Source: Pseudomonadota bacterium (GTDB lineage Bacteria > Pseudomonadota > Alphaproteobacteria > Rhizobiales > Devosiaceae). From it: a DNA stretch of 9,096 bases. The DNA lies in NCBI GenBank assembly GCA_023415605.1, contig JAEZKB010000157.1:1-9096 (forward strand). Direction: 5' to 3'. The position numbers and the translations under genes are program-made. Each line of letters opens with the position of its first letter. Position 1 is the first letter of the stretch. The notes under the pieces were generated by a model. The model was not told where the DNA came from. It saw only the letters and a program-made list of their open reading frames with translations, and made no database searches. Positions 1 through 5,149 of this stretch are shown here, piece by piece.

Positions 1-728
1 CCGGCCGTGGCGGCGGGGCCGTTGCCGATGGGGAAGCCGCCGGCGACGACGGCGGCGCCGGGGCGCAGCGAGGCGCTGGAGCCGAGCGTTGCCGGCTGCA
101 GGTCGTCGGGCAGCCGGTTGGGCTGGATGATGGCAAGATCCAGTTCAGGCCGTGCCCCGACGATGCGGGCATCGGCCTCGGTGCCGTCGAAGAACTCGAC
201 CCGCAGCCGCGGGGCGGCGCGCGCGACGTGAAGATTGGTGAGGATGGTGCCCTGATCGTCAATCACGACGCCGGTGCCGACGGCCGTGTACTTTTCGTGG
301 AAGTCTTCCTGGACTTCACCGGCCGGGGGATTCTCGACCGGTGGGGGCGTGTCCTGGGTGGGTGGCGTGGCCGTCTCGTCGCCTTCCTTGGCGTTAGGGT
401 CGTAGCCGTTGACCCGCACCACCGACGGAATCACCGCTGCATAGGCCATGGAGGCAACCGAAGGCGGGCGCGGCCGCTCATCCATGGCAAAATTTACCGC
501 ATGGTTGATGTCGTCCTGCGTCAGTCGCTGCGCTGCGGGCTGGACCAGTTGCCAGCCGCCGACCAGCAGCAGCGTGATCAGCACCGAGGCGGCAATCGCC
601 AGCTTGGTCCGGTGTTTTGCAGAGAACGGCGCCCACACCTTGGCGATGCGCTCGCGCGTCGTAGGGCCCTCGGGCTCGTCGATGTAAGTCGGGAGGGGTT
701 GTGACGGTCTTTGCACGCCCGGTTCCAT
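1..728 (-). CDS. Membrane-anchored trypsin-like serine protease (S1C/HtrA-like), C-terminus cut by window edge
   Basis: The reading frame is open from an ATG at 728 to the window edge, giving about 242 residues. Residues 1-42 are a polar, probably cytoplasmic tail. Residues 43-59 (LAIAASVLITLLLVGGW) form one membrane segment, so the rest should lie in the periplasm. Residues 110-145 are a Pro- and acid-rich linker. The protease fold starts near residue 148: GTGVVIDDQG, then TNLHV with the likely catalytic His167, then ELDLAI with the likely catalytic Asp197, then GGFPIGNG. The catalytic Ser and any PDZ domain lie outside the window. This is the usual layout of inner-membrane HtrA/DegS-like proteases, which act on misfolded or signalling substrates in the envelope; the actual substrate is unknown. 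The start is uncertain. A GTG at 791 in the same frame adds 21 basic residues and has a better ribosome site (GGAGAG, 6 nt away), while the ATG has none. Confidence 0.85.
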   Translation of the reverse strand, partial: MEPGVQRPSQPLPTYIDEPEGPTTRERIAKVWAPFSAKHRTKLAIAASVLITLLLVGGWQLVQPAAQRLTQDDINHAVNFAMDERPRPPSVASMAYAAVIPSVVRVNGYDPNAKEGDETATPPTQDTPPPVENPPAGEVQEDFHEKYTAVGTGVVIDDQGTILTNLHVARAAPRLRVEFFDGTEADARIVGARPELDLAIIQPNRLPDDLQPATLGSSASLRPGAAVVAGGFPIGNGPAATA

Positions 729-1318
729 CAGGCGACGCGCAGCTTGCGTGCGAGCCTTTGTGGAACCGCTGTAGAGGGGCCTTCGCTTCACGCCGCACTC
801 TCCACGCCCGGCCCTGCGGCACTCCCCTTTCCGCCCGGACCGACCATCATGATGACCTTGTGATGACAGTACGCCTCTGGGCGCACAATAAAAGCCGCTA
901 GCTATGTCCTCGCAACTTTGTGTGTGGGCCGTGTGGGCCGTCACTTGCCTGGTGGTGGGCTACAAGTCGTTGCCCAGCCTGCGAAAATTGATGCTTATCC
1001 CCGCGCTTTCCACGTCTCATACAATGTGCCCCACCAACCCCGCGGTGGACGGGAAGCGCGACGAACGCTTGCGGGGAGACTGCTGGGAGGAGGAGGGGAG
1101 TCGTCCCGAACCGCTGGGCCAAGCGCACGGAGTCGAAATGGGAGGGCCAACCCTCCTCTCCCGACGCGCGGGACAATGCCGGAAACCCCAGCAACCCGGA
1201 GGCGGTCGTCGTCTCTTACTTATTCATACCAGAGGCGGCATCCGCGTACGGGCCCGTCACACTCTTTGATATCCCGGAGGGTCACGCCCGTCCGGTGCAT
1301 TAGTGTGCGCTTTGCGCT
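729..1318. other. Gene-free stretch of about 590 bases with local inverted repeats
   Basis: I find no convincing protein gene here. The open frames on both strands have no ribosome site, no recognisable domain and mixed third-base use. No tRNA, tmRNA, SRP RNA, RNase P RNA or common riboswitch core was recognised by eye. Visible structure: a 10-base perfect palindrome CATCATGATG at 845-854, a 9-base tandem direct repeat (GTGTGGGCC) at 922-939, a 10-pair stem 1002-1011/1051-1060 around a smaller stem 1031-1035/1044-1048, and a 6-pair hairpin 1141-1146/1151-1156. A purine tract at 1085-1100 reads CCTCCTCCTCCC on the minus strand, which resembles an anti-Shine-Dalgarno sequence. The promoter of the downstream protease must lie here or upstream, but I cannot place its boxes. 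A small RNA or the decayed remains of a gene are both possible. Confidence 0.5.
1002..1060. other. Extended stem-loop, possible structured RNA
   Basis: Bases 1002-1011 pair with 1051-1060 over 10 positions, one of them a T-G pair on the plus strand. Inside, 1031-1035 (CCACC) pairs with 1044-1048 (GGTGG). A two-level hairpin of this kind in a gene-free stretch could belong to a small RNA or a long leader. No T-run follows on either strand, so it is not an obvious terminator. Transcription and strand are unknown. Confidence 0.3.
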
Positions 1319-1441
1319 CCCTCCACCGGCTACGCCGGTCCCCCTCCCCCGCACGGGGGGGGGGATCGTGGATAGATCGTGCCCCAGCGGATCCTCACCC
1401 GCAAGGCGGGGGAGGGGGACCAGCCGAAGGCTGGTGGAGGG
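1319..1441. repeat. Nested palindromic intergenic repeat of about 123 bp
   Basis: The two arms are long inverted copies of each other. The 16 bases 1337-1352 (GGTCCCCCTCCCCCGC) are the exact reverse complement of 1406-1421, and the 9 bases 1319-1327 are the exact reverse complement of 1433-1441. Each arm also folds on itself: stems 1325-1330/1334-1339, 1346-1350/1355-1359, 1398-1402/1406-1410 and 1419-1425/1429-1435, most with 3-base loops. The middle (about 1365-1395) is unpaired. This resembles the GC-rich REP/BIME-like elements spread between genes of many alphaproteobacteria; that it is a multicopy family is inference, since only one copy is in the window. It sits just after the end of the GH1 gene, a typical place for such elements, and could stop transcription or protect the 3' end of the mRNA. 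Confidence 0.75.
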
Positions 1442-1454
1442 GGCGCAGGCCCCC
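1439..1454 (-). terminator. GC-rich hairpin directly after the GH1 stop codon
   Basis: Six perfect pairs (GGGGGC at 1439-1444 with GCCCCC at 1449-1454) surround a 4-base loop, starting 2 bases beyond the TGA of the beta-glucosidase gene. The position suits a transcript end for the minus-strand gene, but no T-run follows, so intrinsic termination is doubtful. The hairpin overlaps the outer edge of the palindromic repeat and may simply be part of it. Confidence 0.35.
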
Positions 1455-1455
1455 C

Positions 1456-2763
1456 TCACCGCGTATTATGCAGCATTCCCTGGAACGCCCGGTAGCTTCC
1501 CTTGGGCGTGCGCTTCTGCGTCTCGTAGTCCACATGCACGATGCCGAAGCGCGAGGTGTAGCCCTCGGCCCATTCGTAGTTGTCGAGAAGAGACCAGGCG
1601 AAGTAGCCGCGGACGTCGGCGCCCTGGTCCCGGGCGGCTTTCACAGCCTTCAAGTGCTCATCGTAGAAAGCGACACGACGCTCGTCATTGTCCTCGGACA
1701 TGCCGTTTTCGGTCACGTAGATCGGTAGCTTGGTGTACTCGTTGGAGACGCGGACCAGGAGATCGGTGAGACCTTGGGGATAGATCTCCCAGCCGAGATC
1801 GTTCTTGGGCAGGTCGCCCTTCTGCTGGCCGACCGGGAAGACGGGGCGCGACGCGTCGTACTTGTAGAGGCCGCGCGTGTAGTAGTTGATGCCAACCCAA
1901 TCGAGCGGGCGGCTCACGACCTCCATGTCCCTCTCCCAGCCGGCGGGCAGGACATCGCCCAATGCCTTGGTGAGGATTTCGGGGTACTGGCCCTTGAATA
2001 CGCCGCCCAGATACCAGCGGTTGAAGATGGCGTCGCCGTAGTCGAGCGCCAACTTATCCTCATCGCTGTCGGTCAGCGCCTCGGACTTTTCGAGGTTGAG
2101 GACGATGCCAAGATTCTTGGCGCCCTCGTGGCGCAGCGCGTCGATGGCAGTGCCGTGTGCCAAAAGCACGTGATGCATGGCACGGGCGGCAGCGCGGACG
2201 TCACGATAGCCGGGGGCGTGAACCCCGAGGAAGTGGCTCAGGAAGGCCACGCACCAGGGTTCGTTGATGGTGGCAGTGGCGGCGAGCCGGTCGCCGAAGT
2301 TGTGCGCCACCAGCGCCGCATAGTCGGCGAACCAGCCGGCAATGTCGCGGTTCATCCAGCCGCCCTTGTCCTGCAGGGCGCTGGGCAGATCCCAGTGGTA
2401 AAGCGTGGCGAACGGCTTGATGCCGCGTTCGAGCATGCCATCGATGAGGCGATCATAGAAGTCGAGGCCGGCCTGGTTCACGGCGCCGGTGCCTTCGGGC
2501 ATCAGGCGCGGCCAGGCCAGCGAGAAGCGATAACCGTCAAAGCCGCCGTCCCGGATGAGATCAAGATCTTCGGGCCAGCGGTTGTAGTGATCGGTGGCCT
2601 CGCGACCGTCGTCGGCATTCTTCACATTGCCAGGGGTCGCCGCAAAGGTGTCCCAGATGCACGGCCCTCGACCATCGGTCTGGCCACCTTCGATCTGGTA
2701 GGCAGCCGTAGCGGCGCCGAAGACGAAGTTCGGCCCGAAATCCTTGCGGTCTACAGAAAACAT
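1456..2763 (-). CDS. bglA: Beta-glucosidase, glycoside hydrolase family 1
   Basis: This retaining beta-glucosidase should release glucose from cellobiose or aryl- and alkyl-beta-glucosides. With 435 residues and no signal peptide it is a full-length cytoplasmic GH1 enzyme. The family signature FxFGAATAAYQIEG lies at residues 13-26, with the sugar-binding Gln23. LYHWDLP is at 121-127. TINEP at 165-169 carries the acid/base Glu168, and YVTENG at 349-354 carries the nucleophile Glu352. The C-terminal sugar-binding segment WSLLDNYEWAEGY is at 390-402, followed by the conserved RFGIVHVDY. The start ATG at 2763 is supported by GGGAGGGG 2-9 bases upstream. The gene stands apart from its upstream neighbour by 121 bp that contain a LacI-type operator, so it is probably induced by a sugar. 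GH1 enzymes vary between glucosidase, galactosidase and fucosidase activity; beta-glucosidase is the best guess, not proven. Confidence 0.95.
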   Translation of the reverse strand: MFSVDRKDFGPNFVFGAATAAYQIEGGQTDGRGPCIWDTFAATPGNVKNADDGREATDHYNRWPEDLDLIRDGGFDGYRFSLAWPRLMPEGTGAVNQAGLDFYDRLIDGMLERGIKPFATLYHWDLPSALQDKGGWMNRDIAGWFADYAALVAHNFGDRLAATATINEPWCVAFLSHFLGVHAPGYRDVRAAARAMHHVLLAHGTAIDALRHEGAKNLGIVLNLEKSEALTDSDEDKLALDYGDAIFNRWYLGGVFKGQYPEILTKALGDVLPAGWERDMEVVSRPLDWVGINYYTRGLYKYDASRPVFPVGQQKGDLPKNDLGWEIYPQGLTDLLVRVSNEYTKLPIYVTENGMSEDNDERRVAFYDEHLKAVKAARDQGADVRGYFAWSLLDNYEWAEGYTSRFGIVHVDYETQKRTPKGSYRAFQGMLHNTR

Positions 2764-2825
2764 AACCCCTCCCTGACGGCCCCATCGGGCGTAGTGGTGC
2801 TGAATGTGCCGATCGCTGCGGCTTA

Positions 2826-2839
2826 TGAAATCGATTGCA
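2826..2839. promoter_or_regulatory. Candidate LacI-family operator upstream of the GH1 gene
   Basis: The sequence TGAAATCGATTGCA fits the LacI/GalR-family operator pattern TGNNANCGNTNNCA, with the diagnostic central CG. It lies in the slightly longer near-palindrome ATGAAATCGATTGCAT (2825-2840). It is centred about 70 bp upstream of the beta-glucosidase start and in the gap that separates that gene from the coupled genes before it. Sugar-hydrolase genes of alphaproteobacteria are often controlled by LacI-family repressors. The regulator gene is not in the window, so the assignment rests on pattern and position only. Confidence 0.55.
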
Positions 2840-2884
2840 TAGCAGCCGACTCGGACCCTGTCACCTTGTCGGCGACGGCAGCGG

Positions 2885-3337
2885 CTATTCGACAGCCGCC
2901 GCGCTGGAGGGCTGTCGGCGGAGCAGGAAAATCATCTCCGGATCGCCTTCGTCGAGGTTCTCGATGACCCCACTTTCGATGAAGCCAGCCTTCGTCAGAA
3001 GCGCCATCATCGGGGCATTGGAGCGGTTGGTGGAGCTCCACAGTTTAAGTTCGCCGGCAGTAGCCGTCTTGCAGTGCTCGATCAGCGCCAGGCCGACGCC
3101 GGAGCGGCGATCGTCCTGCGCGACGATCAGCAGTTCCACGAAGGGCTGGTGGAAGAAACTCTTGGTCAGCGCCACATAGCCTACCACCCTGCCCTCCCGT
3201 TCGGCGACGTGGCACTGGCCACCCGCCGCCCATCGCGCCAGGGACTGGCGACGATCGACGTCAGTGAGGGCGACCGGATCGACTGTGATTAGGGCGGCGA
3301 TATCGGTGCGGGCCGCTGGCCGGATCGTGATCGTCAT
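2885..3337 (-). CDS. GNAT-family N-acetyltransferase
   Basis: The 150-residue protein has the single-domain GNAT layout. It begins ITIRPAARTDIAAL (typical beta1-alpha1), continues with VAEREGRVVGYVAL (about 44-57, beta2-beta3), then VELLIVAQDDRRSGVGLALIE split around residues 67-87. The segment DDRRSGVG (75-82) is the acetyl-CoA pyrophosphate-binding motif A (R/Q-x-x-G-x-G/A). The late segment NAPMMALLTKAGFIESG (107-123) is the usual GNAT motif before the last strands. It should transfer an acetyl group from acetyl-CoA to an amine; the substrate cannot be told. Its ATG overlaps the mrp stop as ATGA (3334-3337) and has no ribosome site of its own, so translation is probably coupled to mrp. The protein ends with a low-complexity Ala-rich tail. 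Confidence 0.88.
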   Translation of the reverse strand: MTITIRPAARTDIAALITVDPVALTDVDRRQSLARWAAGGQCHVAEREGRVVGYVALTKSFFHQPFVELLIVAQDDRRSGVGLALIEHCKTATAGELKLWSSTNRSNAPMMALLTKAGFIESGVIENLDEGDPEMIFLLRRQPSSAAAVE

Positions 3338-4413
3338 GGACGCAACTGCGGGTGGGCGGCAATGAGCTTGGCAGCGATGGCGCGGAACGCCTTGGCTTCG
3401 GCGCCTTCCGGATCACCGGCGACGACCGGACGGCCGGCATCGGACGTTTCGCGGATGGCCATATGCAGCGGGATTTCGCCGAGGAATGGCAGATCCATCC
3501 GCTCGGCGGCCGTGCGAGCGCCACCATGGCCGAAGATGTCGTAGCGCTTACCGGTATCGGGGGCGACGAAGTAGCTCATGTTCTCGACCAGCCCGAGCAG
3601 CGGCACATTGGTGCGGCGCAGCATGTCGATGGCCTTCTTGGCATCGATCAGCGCCAGGTCCTGCGGAGTGGAGACGATGACGGCGCCGGTCAGCGGCACC
3701 TGCTGGACCAACGAAATCTGGATATCCCCGGTGCCTGGCGGCAGGTCGACGACCAGCACGTCGAGCTCACCCCAGTCGCTTTCGCGCAGCAGTTGGCGCA
3801 GGGCGGAGGTCGCCATCGGGCCGCGCCAGACGACGGCCTGGTCCTTGGTCAACATCGAGCCGATGGACATGGCCTTGAGGCCATAAGCGCGATGGGGCGA
3901 GAAGATGCCGTCCTCGCGCACCGCCGGCTGGCCTTCGAGGCCGAGCAGTTTGGGGACCGACGGGCCGTAGAGATCGGCATCGAGAAGGCCGACGCGCAGG
4001 CCCTCCGCGACAAAGGCGAGCGCGAGGTTGGCGGCGACCGTAGACTTGCCGACGCCGCCCTTGCCGGAGCCGACCGCGATGACATGGCGGATGCCGGTGA
4101 CGGCCTCTCGCCCCGAGGGCAGCGGGCGGGCATGGGTCTGGGCGTGGCCCTGAGCGGCCTGCGCCCGGTCGCTGGTCAGCGAGACCATGACCTTGCGGCC
4201 TTCGACGACCTTTTCGGCCGCTAGCTGGGCAGTGGCGCGGGCCGGGCCAAAGGCGGCCTCCATGCCCGGGGCGACGGCGATGGCGAAGGCCACCGCGCCG
4301 GTGGTGACGATGATGTCGGAAAGACCGCCATAGCCGGCGAGGTTGCCGCCGCCGGGGATCTCGACATCGGCCAAGGCCGCCTTGACGGCCTCGGCGATCC
4401 GCGTGTCAGCCAT
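3334..4413 (-). CDS. mrp: Mrp/NBP35 (ApbC) family P-loop ATPase, Fe-S cluster carrier type
   Basis: The family binds and hands over Fe-S clusters to client proteins in the cytoplasm. The 359-residue protein has an N-terminal MIP18/DUF59-type region (about 1-75), a linker (about 80-108) and a MinD-like ATPase domain. The deviant Walker A GSGKGGVGKST is at 115-125, LLDADLYGPSVP at 143-154, the Walker B-like VVDLPPGTGD at 221-230, and VENMSYF at 276-282. In E. coli Mrp and Salmonella ApbC two cysteines (CxxC) follow ENMS; here the same positions are Ala284 and Thr287 (VAPDTG), so the usual cluster-binding pair is absent. From memory, other rhizobial Mrp proteins share this substitution. The N-terminal domain also lacks the usual DP motif. 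The start lies 3 nt after the tal stop without a clear ribosome site, and the stop overlaps the GNAT start, so it belongs to a coupled tal-mrp-GNAT unit. Confidence 0.93.
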   Translation of the reverse strand: MADTRIAEAVKAALADVEIPGGGNLAGYGGLSDIIVTTGAVAFAIAVAPGMEAAFGPARATAQLAAEKVVEGRKVMVSLTSDRAQAAQGHAQTHARPLPSGREAVTGIRHVIAVGSGKGGVGKSTVAANLALAFVAEGLRVGLLDADLYGPSVPKLLGLEGQPAVREDGIFSPHRAYGLKAMSIGSMLTKDQAVVWRGPMATSALRQLLRESDWGELDVLVVDLPPGTGDIQISLVQQVPLTGAVIVSTPQDLALIDAKKAIDMLRRTNVPLLGLVENMSYFVAPDTGKRYDIFGHGGARTAAERMDLPFLGEIPLHMAIRETSDAGRPVVAGDPEGAEAKAFRAIAAKLIAAHPQLRP

Positions 4414-4416
4414 CGA

Positions 4417-5070
4417 TCAGAGGATCGACTGGCCCGTGGCCTTCCAGTCTTTGACGAACTGCTCGAGGCCCGACTTGGTCAGCGGGTGATCGGCAAGCTT
4501 GTAGATGACGGCCGGTGGGATCGTGGCGACGTCGGCACCCGCTAGCGCCACCTGGGTGACGTGGTTAGGCGTACGAATAGAGGCGGCCAGGATTTGCGTC
4601 TGAAAATCGTAGTTGTCGTAGATAGTGCGGATCTGCTCGATCAGTTCGACGCCGTCGAGGTTGATATCGTCGAGGCGACCGAGGAAGGGCGAGATGTAGG
4701 TGGCACCGACCTTGGCCGCCAGCAGCGCCTGGTTGGGCGAGAAGCAGAGCGTGACGTTCGTCTTGATGCCCTTGTCGGTGAAGGCTTTGGTGGCGCGCAG
4801 ACCATCGACGGTCAGCGGCAGCTTGACGACGACGTTCTTGGCAATGCCGGCGAGCTTGGTGCCCTCGGCAATCATGCCGTCATACTCGGTCGAGGCCACT
4901 TCCGCAGAGACCGGGCCGGGTACGATCGAGCAAATCTCGGCGATCACTTCAAGGAAGTTGCGGCCGGACTTGGCAATGAGGGACGGGTTGGTGGTAACGC
5001 CATCGAGCAGGCCGCCTTCGTGCAGCTTCTTGATGTCCGCGATTTCCGCTGTATCAACGAAGAACTTCAT
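4417..5070 (-). CDS. tal: Small transaldolase (transaldolase/fructose-6-phosphate aldolase family)
   Basis: The product is a 217-residue TIM-barrel enzyme that moves a dihydroxyacetone unit between sugar phosphates in the non-oxidative pentose phosphate pathway. It starts MKFFVDTAEI with the conserved Asp6, has GVTTNPSL at 24-31, the Schiff-base lysine in VVVKLPLT (Lys83), TNVTLCFSPNQA at 104-115, and ISPFLGRLDD at 126-135 with the phosphate-binding Arg132. The residue matching Tyr131 of E. coli FsaA is Phe129; transaldolases have Phe there (Phe178 in TalB), which favours transaldolase over fructose-6-phosphate aldolase activity. I chose the ATG at 5070 because GGAGGG lies 7 nt upstream; the in-frame TTG at 5085 would overlap that ribosome site. 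Mrp follows after 3 nt. Confidence 0.94.
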   Translation of the reverse strand: MKFFVDTAEIADIKKLHEGGLLDGVTTNPSLIAKSGRNFLEVIAEICSIVPGPVSAEVASTEYDGMIAEGTKLAGIAKNVVVKLPLTVDGLRATKAFTDKGIKTNVTLCFSPNQALLAAKVGATYISPFLGRLDDINLDGVELIEQIRTIYDNYDFQTQILAASIRTPNHVTQVALAGADVATIPPAVIYKLADHPLTKSGLEQFVKDWKATGQSIL

Positions 5071-5077
5071 GGTCGTT

Positions 5078-5083
5078 CCCTCC
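5078..5083 (-). promoter_or_regulatory. Ribosome binding site that fixes the tal start
   Basis: GGAGGG on the minus strand lies 7 nt before the ATG at 5070. It settles the choice between that ATG and the TTG at 5085, which would leave no room for a ribosome site. Confidence 0.75.
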
Positions 5084-5119
5084 AAGGAAACTGAGGTTTC
5101 TTAGTGTTATGTATGCAGA

Positions 5120-5147
5120 TTGTGGCGCACCTCAAGGCGCACCACAA
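5120..5147 (-). terminator. Strong hairpin after the aminotransferase gene
   Basis: The minus-strand transcript can form 12 continuous pairs with a 4-base loop (UUGA), starting 2 bases after the TAA of the aminotransferase gene. Ten are Watson-Crick pairs and two are G-U. On the plus strand the two G-U positions become C-A mismatches, so the hairpin is fit only for the minus-strand RNA, which agrees with the direction of the genes. No clear T-run follows, so it may be a weak or Rho-assisted terminator, or a stabiliser at the 3' end of the upstream mRNA. It lies about 50 bp before the tal start. Confidence 0.6.
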
Positions 5148-5149
5148 GA

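Noticed and set aside
228..704. 158-residue plus-strand frame near the left edge
   Set aside because: It is antisense to the serine protease, which shows the membrane segment and the His and Asp motifs.
898..1194. 98-residue minus-strand frame in the gene-free stretch
   Set aside because: No ribosome site, no recognisable family, irregular third-base use.
904..1269. 121-residue plus-strand frame beginning with a hydrophobic segment in the gene-free stretch
   Set aside because: No ribosome site, mixed codon use, and the later sequence looks random. An AT-rich patch at 887-895 could be a weak promoter box, but the match is poor.
918..1769. 283-residue open frame on the plus strand
   Set aside because: It runs through the palindromic repeat into the antisense of GH1. 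The product is Arg-, Ser- and Pro-rich low-complexity sequence.
2845..2873. Possible terminator after the GNAT gene (GCCGAC paired with GTCGGC)
   Set aside because: Six pairs around a 17-base loop without a T-run; too weak to call.
1774..2967. 397-residue open frame on the plus strand
   Set aside because: It is antisense to the GH1 gene, whose catalytic motifs are complete; no ribosome site and no domain.
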